A stretch of DNA of 56,507 bases from contig CACXMS010000008.1 in the NCBI GenBank assembly GCA_902768795.1, positions 1 through 56,507 on the forward strand, written 5' to 3'. The DNA is from an uncultured Eubacteriales bacterium. Its GTDB lineage: Bacteria > Bacillota > Clostridia > Christensenellales > CAG-138. Each line of letters starts with the position of its first letter. The stretch's first letter is position 1. Of this stretch, positions 23,460 to 31,459 are shown one piece after another. The notes beneath the pieces were generated by a model that was not told the DNA's origin, did not search any database, and saw only the letters and a list, made by a program, of their open reading frames with translations. A program made the translations under genes and the position numbers.

Positions 23460-25121
23460 ATGAAACAGTATCGGGGAAACCGGAAGCCGTTCTGCTATGC
23501 GCTGTTTACCGAAGCCGACCGGCAGGAAGCCGAAGCGGTGCTCGGGGAGCTGGAAAAGCACCGCATTCACAGCGCGTTTTCGGCGCGCCGCAGCGCGGAC
23601 TGCATTATGCGCGCGGCGGTCGTTCTGCTGTTTCTGTCGCCGGAAGCCGTAAGCGATAAAGCTGTTCAGGAGGGCGTTGCGGAGGCGACTTCCGCCGGAA
23701 AAACCGTTCTGACGGTCTTTTTGAAGGAAACGGCGCTCACGCCCGGCCTTTCGATGCAGCTCGGCCAGACGCAGGGCATTTTCAAATACCGGGAGGAGAG
23801 CGACGAGGCGTTCTATCGGAAGCTGCTCGACGCGCCTGCGCTGCAGTCCATGTCCGTCACGCCGCGGCAGAAAAAAGCCCTTCGGCGGCGCACGCTGCTT
23901 TGGGCGCTCGGCGGCGCGGCTGTGCTGGCGGCCGCCGTTCTGATCGCGCTGCTGTGGCAGCCGATCCGGGCAAGACTGCCGTTCTCCACGCTTCGCAAAC
24001 TGGGCGTTCCGATGGATTTTGACAGCGTTGAAACGCTGTATATTTACGGCGAAACGATGCTCGACGACTATGCCGCGCCGCGGTATCAGCTGTATGCGGA
24101 CGGGGAACATGACTGGGTGCGGCTGGACGACCGGCTGATCCCGCCGGGCGGGATCGAAACGCTTGACGATTTCCGGCTGCTCGTCAATCTCCGGGAGCTT
24201 TGCGTCTGCAACAATACGGTCGGGTCGCTCGAACCGATCCTGTCGCTGGAAAAACTGACGCTGCTGGATGTTTCGCACGACGGGCTTTCCACGCTGCAGG
24301 GGCTTGACGCGCTGACGCGGCTGGAAACGCTGAACGTTTCGTGCAATTCGCTGCAGAATCTTGACGGCATTGCGAACCTGACGAACCTGAAGACGCTGAA
24401 CATCTCCTTTACCGATCTGACGTCGCTGGACGCGCTTTTGAATCTGCCGTCGCTGAAAACCGTTTGGATCGACGCTTCCCTGCTCGGCGCGGCGGAAGCG
24501 CTCGGGGAAACGCCGTTTGCGATCCAATGCGTCGACACGCCGGTTCGTCAGTACGGCGAGCTGCTGGCCGCGCTGGAGGATCCTGCCGTAACCGATATCC
24601 GGATTATGAACAATCTTACGATTCCGTCGGGCGCGGAGATCACGGTCCGGCCGGAAGTCGCTTTGACCGGCGCGGGGCTCGACGGCAATTTTGCCGTAAA
24701 CAATTACGGGATCATTCATATTTACGGCGTCTGGGAGATGGGTCTTTGCGAACGGAACAACTACGGTACGGTTATCGTCGAAAACGGCGGGCTGTATACG
24801 GGCGGCATGTGCACGACGACGTCGACGGGCACGTTCCGGATCGAAAAGGGCGGGCGGCAGAACCTGGAGCGCGGCGCGGAGTTTTCGGTCTCCGGCGGTC
24901 TGTTTGAGAACAACGGCGATGTCTATCTGCGCGACGGATACCAACTGCGGATTTTCGGCGCGACGCTGGTCAACAACGGGACGCTGCACCTGACAAGCTC
25001 CGAACACGCGACCCTGCAGATCAATGCCGACCGCGATCGGTTTGTAAACAACGGGGACGTGTACCTTGACGGCGTTCCGGTTTCGGACGACATCCTGTTT
25101 TCGGGAGAAACGAGCCGATAA
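23460..25121 (+). CDS. Degenerate TIR-like membrane protein with LRR and repeat-rich outer region (2)
   Basis: 553 residues, same layout as its upstream neighbour. The cytoplasmic domain (10-125) keeps the TIR-like strand pattern (AAVVLLFLSPEAVSDKAVQEG, KTVLTVFLKE) but lacks the WxD and S-x-x-C-x-x-E features, so it is probably inactive. Basic QKKALRRR precedes a membrane span at 145-166. Outside are four to five leucine-rich repeats (about 205-345, for example LTLLDVSHDGLSTLQGLDAL). A Gly/Asn-rich region then repeats NNYG / ENGG / ENNGD / VNNGT every 20-30 residues (385-545), suggesting a beta-solenoid. RBS AGGAGGG precedes ATG 23460. Likely partner of the active TIR protein. Confidence 0.72.
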   Translation: MKQYRGNRKPFCYALFTEADRQEAEAVLGELEKHRIHSAFSARRSADCIMRAAVVLLFLSPEAVSDKAVQEGVAEATSAGKTVLTVFLKETALTPGLSMQLGQTQGIFKYREESDEAFYRKLLDAPALQSMSVTPRQKKALRRRTLLWALGGAAVLAAAVLIALLWQPIRARLPFSTLRKLGVPMDFDSVETLYIYGETMLDDYAAPRYQLYADGEHDWVRLDDRLIPPGGIETLDDFRLLVNLRELCVCNNTVGSLEPILSLEKLTLLDVSHDGLSTLQGLDALTRLETLNVSCNSLQNLDGIANLTNLKTLNISFTDLTSLDALLNLPSLKTVWIDASLLGAAEALGETPFAIQCVDTPVRQYGELLAALEDPAVTDIRIMNNLTIPSGAEITVRPEVALTGAGLDGNFAVNNYGIIHIYGVWEMGLCERNNYGTVIVENGGLYTGGMCTTTSTGTFRIEKGGRQNLERGAEFSVSGGLFENNGDVYLRDGYQLRIFGATLVNNGTLHLTSSEHATLQINADRDRFVNNGDVYLDGVPVSDDILFSGETSR

Positions 25122-25135
25122 CGGTCGGATTCCTG

Positions 25136-25164
25136 TTGCAAAGCGGAACCGGGTGTGCTATACT
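25136..25164 (+). promoter_or_regulatory. Promoter of the acyl-CoA synthetase gene
   Basis: TTGCAA (25136-25141), 17-nt spacer, TATACT (25159-25164), 33 nt before ATG 25198. Confidence 0.75.
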
Positions 25165-25197
25165 ACAATATATTGTTGAAAAACAAGGGGGATGGAC

Positions 25198-26703
25198 ATG
25201 AATTCACTGGAATACTATCTGAGACTGCTTCCCGAATCGGAACGGGATTTCTTCCGGTATATGCCGACCGTCAATGAACTGGTATCGTTTGCCGGACAGA
25301 ATTTTGCCGACGATCTCGCGCTGGACGGCATCGCCGGACCGATGACCTATCGCGAGCTGATCGACGCTGTGGCAGGTCTTCGCGGCTTTTTGCGCGACAA
25401 CGGCGTAAAGCCGGGCGACAAGGTCGGCGCGCAGCTTCCGAACTCCGCGCTGGCGGCCGAACTGATTCTTGCCGTGATGACCTACGGCGCGGTCATCGTT
25501 CCGATTCCGATGACGATGGGCGGGGAAGAGCTTTTCGCCAACCTGAAGAAGCTCGATATTTCGCTGTATCTCTATGCCGACGTGTTTGAAGCGCGCGTTT
25601 CGGCTTCGCCGCTGCCCGAAGGCGTGCGTGCGGTGAAAGCGTCGCTCGTCGCGCCGGCCGTGCCCGCGCCCGAAGCGAACAATGAAAAGAATACGCCCGC
25701 CGCGATCTTCTTCACCGGCGGCACGACCGGCAAATCGAAGGGCGCGCTGCTGTCGCACGGCGCTCTGATGCGCGGCGCGCTGAACGGCGTGTATGCGCCC
25801 GGCGAAGCGTTGCGGCAGCGGTATCTGGCGCTGATCCCGTTCAGCCATGTATTCGGCGTCGTTCGGAACCTGCTTTCCTGCTTCTATACCGGCTCGATGC
25901 TCTATACGCTCGAGGATATGCGTACGGTCGTCGCCGTGCTGCCGAAAGCGCAGCCGACGCTGCTCGTTCTCGTCCCCGCGCTGGCGGACATGCTTGCTGG
26001 CCTTGCCAAGATGCGCGGGCTTGAAGCGCTCGGCGGAAAGCTGCGGCTCGTCATTGCGGGCGGCGCGCAGGTTCCCGAGGGCATCATCCGCCGTTATCAG
26101 CAGCTCGGCATCATCTGCTGCCCGGGTTACGGGATGACGGAGACTGCGAACCTCGTTTCCGGCAACGGCGATCCGTTTGAGAATCCGACGTCGGTCGGCA
26201 TGCCGTATCCCGAACAGGAAGTCAAAATCGTGGACGGCGAGATCTGGGTCAAAGGCGATCACCTGATGATCGGCTATTACAACGATCCCGAGGAGACGGC
26301 GAACATCTTTACGCCGGACGGCTGGCTCAAGACCGGCGACCTCGGCCGCATCGACGAAAACGGCCTTTTGTATATCACCGGCCGCAGCAAGAACATCATC
26401 GTTCTGCCGAACGGCGAAAACGTTTCGCCGGAAGAGCTTGAGCTTGCGCTCGTGAAGATCCCGCTGATCAAGGACGCGCTCGTGCGCGAAGCCGTGATCG
26501 ACGGCCGCACGGTCCTTGAGGCCGAAGTATTCCCGAACGCGCCGGTGCTTGCCGCGATGCAGATCGCCGATCCCGAGCCCGCAATCCGCGGCGCGGTCGA
26601 AAAACTCAATGCGGCGCTGCCGCCGTATAAGGCGATCCAGAACCTCGTGATCCGCAAGGAGGACTTCAAGCGAAGCCCGAGTATGAAGATCATCCGCAAC
26701 TGA
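25198..26703 (+). CDS. AMP-forming acyl-CoA synthetase/ligase family protein
   Basis: 501 residues of the ANL superfamily, activating a carboxylic acid as acyl-AMP and probably transferring it to CoA. Motifs: P-loop-like IFFTGGTTGKSKGALLSH, CPGYGMTETANLVSGNG (A5), WLKTGDLGRIDENGLLYITG with the Asp of the YxTGD motif, RSKNIIVLPNGENVSPEE hinge, and the C-terminal Lys in EDFKRSPSMKIIRN. Acid substrate not predictable. ATG 25198 is preferred over the in-frame ATG at 25192, because AAGGGGG sits 6 nt upstream of the former and directly abuts the latter. Single-gene unit with its own promoter and terminator. Confidence 0.93.
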   Translation: MNSLEYYLRLLPESERDFFRYMPTVNELVSFAGQNFADDLALDGIAGPMTYRELIDAVAGLRGFLRDNGVKPGDKVGAQLPNSALAAELILAVMTYGAVIVPIPMTMGGEELFANLKKLDISLYLYADVFEARVSASPLPEGVRAVKASLVAPAVPAPEANNEKNTPAAIFFTGGTTGKSKGALLSHGALMRGALNGVYAPGEALRQRYLALIPFSHVFGVVRNLLSCFYTGSMLYTLEDMRTVVAVLPKAQPTLLVLVPALADMLAGLAKMRGLEALGGKLRLVIAGGAQVPEGIIRRYQQLGIICCPGYGMTETANLVSGNGDPFENPTSVGMPYPEQEVKIVDGEIWVKGDHLMIGYYNDPEETANIFTPDGWLKTGDLGRIDENGLLYITGRSKNIIVLPNGENVSPEELELALVKIPLIKDALVREAVIDGRTVLEAEVFPNAPVLAAMQIADPEPAIRGAVEKLNAALPPYKAIQNLVIRKEDFKRSPSMKIIRN

Positions 26704-26716
26704 ATGTAACAACTGC

Positions 26717-26749
26717 GCCCTCCGCCGTTCAAAGCGGAGGGCGTTTTTT
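26717..26749 (+). terminator. Terminator of the acyl-CoA synthetase gene
   Basis: GCCCTCCGC (26717-26725) / GCGGAGGGC (26734-26742) with an 8-nt loop, then GTTTTTT. Confidence 0.92.
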
Positions 26750-26755
26750 GCGGCG

Positions 26756-26943
26756 CTATGGCAAAAGCCGTTTTGAAATGGCAAAAATGGCCAAGAAAAA
26801 GAGAAAGAAAAAGAAGATCCCATAGCCCGCCCCGCCGCGCGGGCGAAACCTGGGGCCGCCCGCGGCGGGATCGGCATCGCCGAAGAAACGGCGTTTGCAA
26901 ACGCGGAGAATACGGCTCCTTTTGCGCGAAACCGATGCGCCCG
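26756..26943 (-). other. Open frame in the -1 phase after the winged-helix gene; possible frameshifted tail or small membrane protein
   Basis: Directly after the stop of the 78-residue winged-helix gene, the -1 frame on the minus strand stays open for about 60 codons and ends at TAG (26758-26756). It encodes an Arg/Gly/Pro-rich stretch (FFGDADPAAGGPRFRPRGG) and then a hydrophobic segment with a basic end (GIFFFFLFLLAIFAISKRLL). That order looks like a small tail-anchored protein. There is no ATG, GTG or TTG start in frame; an AAAAGGAG lies inside it. It may be coding reached by a frameshift at the A5 run near the stop, or chance. Confidence 0.25.
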
Positions 26944-27180
26944 TTATTTTTGCAGATAGTAGGCGCTGTACCTTCCGCCGCAGGTGCGGCCGATCTTCAG
27001 CCCGTAAAGCTCAAGCTGCTTCAGATCGTCGTAAATGCTTTTTCGGTCCGCCGTAACGCCGTAAGCGCCGAGCGCGGACAGGATCTGCGCCATCGTGATC
27101 GCCCCGGCCGGTCCGCTGTGCGCCGAGAGAATATCGCGCACGTACAGGATGCGCCGCTTGTCGTTTGCTTTTCTCGACAT
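26944..27180 (-). CDS. Small winged-helix protein (N-terminal part of a WYL/DeoR-type regulator)
   Basis: 78 residues. The sequence RRILYVRDILSAHSGPAG, ITMAQILSALGAYGVTADRK, SIYDDLKQLELYGLKIGR is the HTH of WYL-domain regulators (recognition helix TADRKSIYDDLKQL). The WYL effector domain of ~200 residues is missing. RBS AAAGGGG precedes ATG 27180. It lies divergent from the metQNI operon, 179 nt from that promoter. It could be a stand-alone DNA-binding protein, a remnant, or the first part of a frameshifted product. Confidence 0.65.
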   Translation of the reverse strand: MSRKANDKRRILYVRDILSAHSGPAGAITMAQILSALGAYGVTADRKSIYDDLKQLELYGLKIGRTCGGRYSAYYLQK

Positions 27181-27358
27181 ATTCGACCCCTTTCCGCCGG
27201 ATCCCGGCTTTTGCTCCGTTTTCCGCATCATACGGATTTTTCTGTCCGATAAAACGGACTTTTGCCGCCCGGAACCGGGACCCGGAGGCCGGTCTTGCCC
27301 GTTTTTGGGGCGGAACACGAAAAAAATAAGTAAATCAGGCAAAATCGAAGCGCAGCGG

Positions 27359-27387
27359 TTGACAAAGCGATCGGAGTATGGTATAGT
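27359..27387 (+). promoter_or_regulatory. Sigma-A promoter of the metQNI operon
   Basis: TTGACA (27359-27364), 17-nt spacer, TATAGT (27382-27387). The start codon of metQ is about 225 nt further on, leaving a long leader. Confidence 0.9.
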
Positions 27388-27438
27388 TTGCATCAATAAA
27401 ATATATGATTCAGAAACGGGGAAGGGAGGACGCAGGAG

Positions 27439-27528
27439 ATGGCAATCTTGGCAAGAGAATTCTCTATGTCGATGCGCAGCAACATGATGCGGTTTTACGA
27501 TTGCCGGATCATGCGTTTGTGTGCGTAA
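27439..27528 (+). CDS. 29-residue cysteine-containing leader peptide upstream of metQ
   Basis: ATG 27439 to TAA 27526-27528. A GGGAGG site lies 9 nt upstream. The peptide is Met/Arg-rich and ends in YDCRIMRLCA, with Cys codons at 27502-27504 and 27520-27522 close to the stop. A strong terminator starts 31 nt after its stop and before metQ. This architecture is that of a transcription-attenuation leader responding to charged tRNA, here plausibly tRNA-Cys (or Met, with seven Met codons). Too short to be judged by homology. Confidence 0.55.
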   Translation: MAILAREFSMSMRSNMMRFYDCRIMRLCA

Positions 27529-27558
27529 AAGCCCACCCTCGCCATGAACAGCAATGTA

Positions 27559-27588
27559 CGGAAGCCGCAGAAACGGCTTCCGTTTTTT
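27559..27588 (+). promoter_or_regulatory. Attenuator (intrinsic terminator) before metQ
   Basis: CGGAAGCCG (27559-27567) / CGGCTTCCG (27574-27582) with a 6-nt loop, then TTTTTT, located between the promoter and metQ. A competing pairing exists: GCGGTTTT (27489-27496, inside the leader peptide gene) with GAAGCCGC (27561-27568), 8 bp with two G-U. GGTTTTACG (27491-27499) can alternatively pair with CGTAAAAGCC (27524-27533). These are the mutually exclusive hairpins expected of attenuation. Confidence 0.75.
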
Positions 27589-27619
27589 GATACAAAAAAC
27601 AATTAAAGGAGATACCCCC

Positions 27620-28474
27620 ATGAAAAAACTGATTTCTCTTCTGCTCGTCCTCGTGTTTGCGGCGTCCCTGACCGTCGCCTGCACCGCGCAGGCGAAGGCG
27701 TTCACGATCGCCGTTCCGAACGATACGACCAACGAAGCGCGCGCGCTGCTGCTGCTCGACGCGAACGGCATCATCAAACTGAAGGACGGCGCCGGCATGA
27801 CGGCGACGAAGCTCGATATCGTTGAAAATCCCTACAACGTAACGATCGAGGAGATCGAAGCGGCGCAGCTTCCGAGCATGCTGAAGGACGTTGACTATGC
27901 GGTTATCAACTCGAACTATGCCGCAGGCGCGGGCCTGAACCCCGGCAAGGACGCTCTGATCCGTGAAGGCGCGGAATCCCCGTACGCCAACATCCTTGCG
28001 GTCAAGGCCGGCAATGAAAACGAGCCGAAGATCCTTGCGCTCAAGGCCGCTCTCGAAAGCCAGGCGGTTGCGGACTATTTCCTGGCACACGGCAGTGAGC
28101 TCGGCGCGGTCGGCACCGTTGCGAATCCCACCGACGGGTATGACGCTTCGATTGATTATGACGCCTTGAACGGCGTGACCGTTTCGGTCGCCGCCACCCC
28201 GACGCCGCACGCGCTCGTTCTGAACGAGGTCGTCAAGGGCATCCTTGCGGCAAAGGGCATTACGCTCGAGGTTGTTGAGTTCACCGATTATGTGCAGCCG
28301 AACAACGTCGTCGATTCCGGCGAGATCGACGCAAACTATTTTCAGCACGTCCCGTACCTCGATGACTTCAACGCGCAGAACGGCACGAACGTCGTTTCGG
28401 TCGCGGCGATCCACGTCGAGCCGCTCGGCATGTATGCCGGCAAGCAGTCCTCTCTGGACGCGCTGAAGAAGTAA
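27620..28474 (+). CDS. metQ: Circularly permuted MetQ-family substrate-binding lipoprotein
   Basis: 284 residues. A signal peptide with a lipobox-like TVAC (Cys21) anchors it outside the membrane. It binds methionine or a related amino acid for the MetNI transporter. The two lobes are in reversed order. Residues 27-165 match the normal C-terminal part (TIAVPNDTTNEARALLLL, AAQLPSMLKDVDYAVINSNYA, SPYANI). Residues 185-284 match the normal N-terminal part (VAATPTPHALVLNEVV, VVEFTDYVQPNN, DANYFQHVPYL, HVEPLGMYAGK). The break falls at the inter-lobe crossover of normal MetQ. RBS AAAGGAG precedes ATG 27620. It is followed by metN one base after its stop. Confidence 0.92.
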   Translation: MKKLISLLLVLVFAASLTVACTAQAKAFTIAVPNDTTNEARALLLLDANGIIKLKDGAGMTATKLDIVENPYNVTIEEIEAAQLPSMLKDVDYAVINSNYAAGAGLNPGKDALIREGAESPYANILAVKAGNENEPKILALKAALESQAVADYFLAHGSELGAVGTVANPTDGYDASIDYDALNGVTVSVAATPTPHALVLNEVVKGILAAKGITLEVVEFTDYVQPNNVVDSGEIDANYFQHVPYLDDFNAQNGTNVVSVAAIHVEPLGMYAGKQSSLDALKK

Positions 28475-28475
28475 C

Positions 28476-29483
28476 ATGATTCAGATCGAAGGTCTCAGCA
28501 AAACCTTCCGCACATCCGACGGCGCCGTGGAGGCACTGAAAAACGTGTCTCTCACGGTGAACGACGGCGATATCTACGGGATCATCGGCATGTCGGGTGC
28601 GGGCAAAAGCACGCTTGTGCGGTGCATTAACCTGCTCGAACGTCCGACGGAAGGAACCGTCCGGATCGACGGGCAGGATCTTTGCGCCCTTTCGGAAGTC
28701 GAACTGAGAAAAGTGCGCCGCGAAGTGACGATGATCTTTCAGAGCTTCAATCTGCTCGCGCAGCGCACCTGCCTGAAAAACATCTGCTTCCCGCTCGAAC
28801 TGATCGGAACGAAAAAAGCCGCGGCCGAGGCCCGCGCGAGGGAGCTTTTGGAACTGGTCGGTCTGCCCGACAAGGCGGACGCATACCCCTCGCAGCTTTC
28901 CGGCGGACAGAAGCAGCGCATCGCGATCGCGCGGGCGCTCGCAACCGATCCGAAGGTTTTGCTGTGCGACGAAGCGACGAGCGCGCTCGATCCGAAAACG
29001 ACGCACGATATCCTGTCGCTTCTTAGGGAGCTGCACGACAAGCTCGGCCTGACGATCATTCTGATCACGCATCAGATGAGCGTCGTCGAGGAGATCTGCA
29101 CGCGCGTCGCAATCCTGGACAACGGTTCCGTTGTCGAGGAAGGCCCGGTGGAAACGGTCTTTTCCGCGCCGAAATCGGACGCGGCGAAGCGGCTCGTGTT
29201 CCCGGACGGGTACGAGGAATTGCCCGAATCGGACGAGAAGAAGCGGCGCATCCGCGTCGTGTTCCGCGGAGCAAGCAGCGCGACCGCGCCGCTGATCGCA
29301 CGGATGGCGATGGAAGAAGGCATTCTTGCGAACATCCTTGCCGCGTCGATCAAGTCGATCTCCGGCAAGGAGTACGGTTCGATGGTGCTGGAGGTTTCCG
29401 ACGCAAAGGAATGTGCGCGTGCGCTTGCGTACCTTGCCAAGGAACCCGAGCTGATCGCCGAGGAGGTGAGCATCCATGCCTGA
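28476..29483 (+). CDS. metN: Methionine ABC transporter ATP-binding protein
   Basis: 335 residues. It hydrolyses ATP to drive MetI. Walker A GMSGAGKST (38-46), Q-loop IFQSFN, signature LSGGQKQR, Walker B VLLCDEATSALD and switch His in LITHQM are all present. A C-terminal NIL-type ligand-sensing domain (about 255-335, RIRVVFRGASS onward) would give transinhibition by substrate. No clear ribosome site: ATG 28476 follows the metQ stop by 1 nt, so translation is coupled. It overlaps metI by 8 nt. Confidence 0.96.
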   Translation: MIQIEGLSKTFRTSDGAVEALKNVSLTVNDGDIYGIIGMSGAGKSTLVRCINLLERPTEGTVRIDGQDLCALSEVELRKVRREVTMIFQSFNLLAQRTCLKNICFPLELIGTKKAAAEARARELLELVGLPDKADAYPSQLSGGQKQRIAIARALATDPKVLLCDEATSALDPKTTHDILSLLRELHDKLGLTIILITHQMSVVEEICTRVAILDNGSVVEEGPVETVFSAPKSDAAKRLVFPDGYEELPESDEKKRRIRVVFRGASSATAPLIARMAMEEGILANILAASIKSISGKEYGSMVLEVSDAKECARALAYLAKEPELIAEEVSIHA

Positions 29484-30171
29484 ACTGCTGATGGAGCCGA
29501 TCTCCGAAACATGGCGCATCGTTGCGAGCGAGTTTCCGTTTGCGATCTGGGAAACGCTGTACGCGACCGTGCTGGCGACCGGGCTTGCGATCGTGCTCGG
29601 GCTGCCGCTCGGCGTGCTGCTGGTCGCGGGCGAACAGGACGGCGTGCTGCCGCTGCCCAAATGGCTGATGTCGGCGCTGAATATCGTGATCAACATTCTT
29701 CGCTCCGTTCCGTTCATCATTCTGATGGTGCTCGTGATCCCGCTGACGCGATTGCTGGTCGGCAAGGCGTACGGCACGATGGCGTCGGTCGTTCCGCTGG
29801 TGATCGCGGCGTTCCCGTTTATTGCGCGGCTCGTCGAGAGCAGCTTGCGCGAAGTCGATCCGAACCTGATTGAAATGGCGCGCTCGATGGGCGCGACGCC
29901 GTTCCAGATCATCACGAAGGTCATGCTGCGCGAAAGCGTTCCGTCGCTGATCTCGAACTTCACGATCGCGATCACGACGATCCTCGGCTATACGGCGATG
30001 TCGGGCGCGGTCGGCGGCGGCGGTCTCGGCAAGCTCGCGATCACGTACGGCTACAACCGTTACATGAACGGTGTCATGACCGTCGCGGTGATCCTGCTCG
30101 TCGTGCTCGTGCAGGTGTTTCAGATGATCGGCACCAAAACCGCCGTCAAAAACGACAAGCGGCAAAGATAA
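29476..30171 (+). CDS. metI: Methionine ABC transporter permease
   Basis: 231 residues with five membrane spans. The EAA loop that docks MetN is EMARSMGATPFQIITKVMLRE. The N-terminal ETLYATVLATGLAIVLGLPLG and the late GYTAMSGAVGGGGLGKLAI are typical of MetI. GAGGTG precedes ATG 29476, which lies inside the end of metN. The operon ends at the terminator 30195-30224. Confidence 0.96.
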   Translation: MPELLMEPISETWRIVASEFPFAIWETLYATVLATGLAIVLGLPLGVLLVAGEQDGVLPLPKWLMSALNIVINILRSVPFIILMVLVIPLTRLLVGKAYGTMASVVPLVIAAFPFIARLVESSLREVDPNLIEMARSMGATPFQIITKVMLRESVPSLISNFTIAITTILGYTAMSGAVGGGGLGKLAITYGYNRYMNGVMTVAVILLVVLVQVFQMIGTKTAVKNDKRQR

Positions 30172-30194
30172 AAACGCTTTTTGAAAACAATAAA

Positions 30195-30224
30195 GGCACC
30201 GCGAACATGACAGTTCGCGGTGCC
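30195..30224. terminator. Bidirectional terminator between metI and ackA
   Basis: Perfect 12-bp stem GGCACCGCGAAC / GTTCGCGGTGCC with a 6-nt loop. TGCTTTA follows on the plus strand; TTTATTGTTTTC follows on the minus strand. Confidence 0.9.
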
Positions 30225-30244
30225 TGCTTTATTGAAAAGAAGTC

Positions 30245-31447
30245 TTACAGCGCGATGGCGGCGGTGTCGCGCGCGATCGCAAGCTCTTCGTTGGTCGGCA
30301 GAACCATGACGCGGATCTTGCTTTCGGGCTTCGAAAGGACGCACTCCTCGCCGCGCGGCGCGGTGCGGTTCTTCTCAAAGTCGAAGTCGACGCCGAGCGC
30401 ATCCATATCCTGCATGATCATCTCGCGCATCGCCCAGTCGTTCTCGCCGACGCCGGCCGTGAAAACGATGCAGTCGGCGCCGTTCAGCTCGGCAAAGTAC
30501 GAGCCGATGTAGCGCTTGACGCCCTGCGCGAACATCTCAAGCGCGAGCGTCGCGCGGTCGTTGCCGGCCTTGCTCGCCGCCCAAAGATCGCGGAAGTCGC
30601 TCGATACGCCGGAGATGCCGAGCATGCCGCTCTTTTTGTTCATCAGCGTATCCATTTCCTTGATCGAAAGGTGCATCTTATCCATCAGGAACGGCACGAT
30701 CGCGGGGTCGATGCTGCCGCAGCGCGTGCCCATCGGCAGGCCTTCGAGGGGCGTCAGACCCATCGAGGTGTCGACGCACTTGCCGCCTTTCGAGCAGCTT
30801 ACGGACGAGCCGTTGCCGAGATGGCAGGTGATGATCTTCACGTCGGGATCGCCCTCCCGGCCGAGCCGCTTGATCGCTTCGCCGGTCACGAACATGTGCG
30901 ACGTGCCGTGGAACCCGTAGCGGCGGACGAAATGCTCGGTGTAGACTTCATAGGGCAGCGCGTACTGGAACGTTTTCTGCGCCATGCTCATGCCCCACGC
31001 GGTATCGAACACCGCGACCTGCGGCGTGTCCGGCATCGCGGCGCGGCAGGCGTGGATGCCCATGAGGTTGGCGGGATTGTGCAGCGGGCCGAGCGGAATG
31101 ACCTCCTCGATCGCGGCGATGCACTTGTCGTCGATCAGCGCGGACGCGGTGAAGTTCGGGCCGCCGTGGAGCACGCGATGGCCGACGGCCGCAACGTCCG
31201 CCATGTCCTTGATGACGCCGATCTTTGCGTCGGTCAGGACGGCAAGCACGAGCTCAATCGCCTGCTGATGCGTGGGCATCGGGGCTTCCTTCTGGAATTT
31301 TTCGCCGCCGGTCGGCTGATAGGTCAGTTTTCCGTCGATGCCGATGCGTTCGCAAAGGCCTTTGGCGAGAACGGCTTCGGTTTCAATGTCGATGAGCTGA
31401 TATTTGAGCGAGGAGCTGCCCGCGTTGATGACAAGAACGGTTTTCAT
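30245..31447 (-). CDS. ackA: Acetate kinase
   Basis: 400 residues, normal length. It makes acetate and ATP from acetyl phosphate, the last step of acetate fermentation. Motifs: VLVINAGSSSLKYQL, GHRVLHGGPNF, FDTAWGMSM (FDTAFH variant), YGFHGTSH, CHLGNGSSVSC and FTAGVGEND. RBS GGAGG precedes ATG 31447, 12 nt after the pta stop; together they form a pta-ackA operon. FDTAWGMS departs from the usual FDTAFHQTM, which is worth noting because this segment lines the active site. Confidence 0.97.
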   Translation of the reverse strand: MKTVLVINAGSSSLKYQLIDIETEAVLAKGLCERIGIDGKLTYQPTGGEKFQKEAPMPTHQQAIELVLAVLTDAKIGVIKDMADVAAVGHRVLHGGPNFTASALIDDKCIAAIEEVIPLGPLHNPANLMGIHACRAAMPDTPQVAVFDTAWGMSMAQKTFQYALPYEVYTEHFVRRYGFHGTSHMFVTGEAIKRLGREGDPDVKIITCHLGNGSSVSCSKGGKCVDTSMGLTPLEGLPMGTRCGSIDPAIVPFLMDKMHLSIKEMDTLMNKKSGMLGISGVSSDFRDLWAASKAGNDRATLALEMFAQGVKRYIGSYFAELNGADCIVFTAGVGENDWAMREMIMQDMDALGVDFDFEKNRTAPRGEECVLSKPESKIRVMVLPTNEELAIARDTAAIAL

Positions 31448-31459
31448 GGCGGATCCTCC

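Noticed and set aside
22244..25150. Shared TGTTGCAAA-x-CGG sequence at the promoters of the TIR pair and the acyl-CoA synthetase
   Set aside because: Most of it is the -35 region itself. Two occurrences are not enough to claim a common regulator.
26758..27252. Plus-strand open frame beginning MAKAVLKWQKW after the acyl-CoA synthetase terminator
   Set aside because: Low-complexity Arg/Lys-rich translation, no ribosome site, antisense to the winged-helix gene.
27235..27275. GTCCG-N6-CGGAC stem flanked by T-runs between the winged-helix gene and metQ
   Set aside because: A 5-bp stem upstream of both divergent genes has no clear role as terminator or operator.
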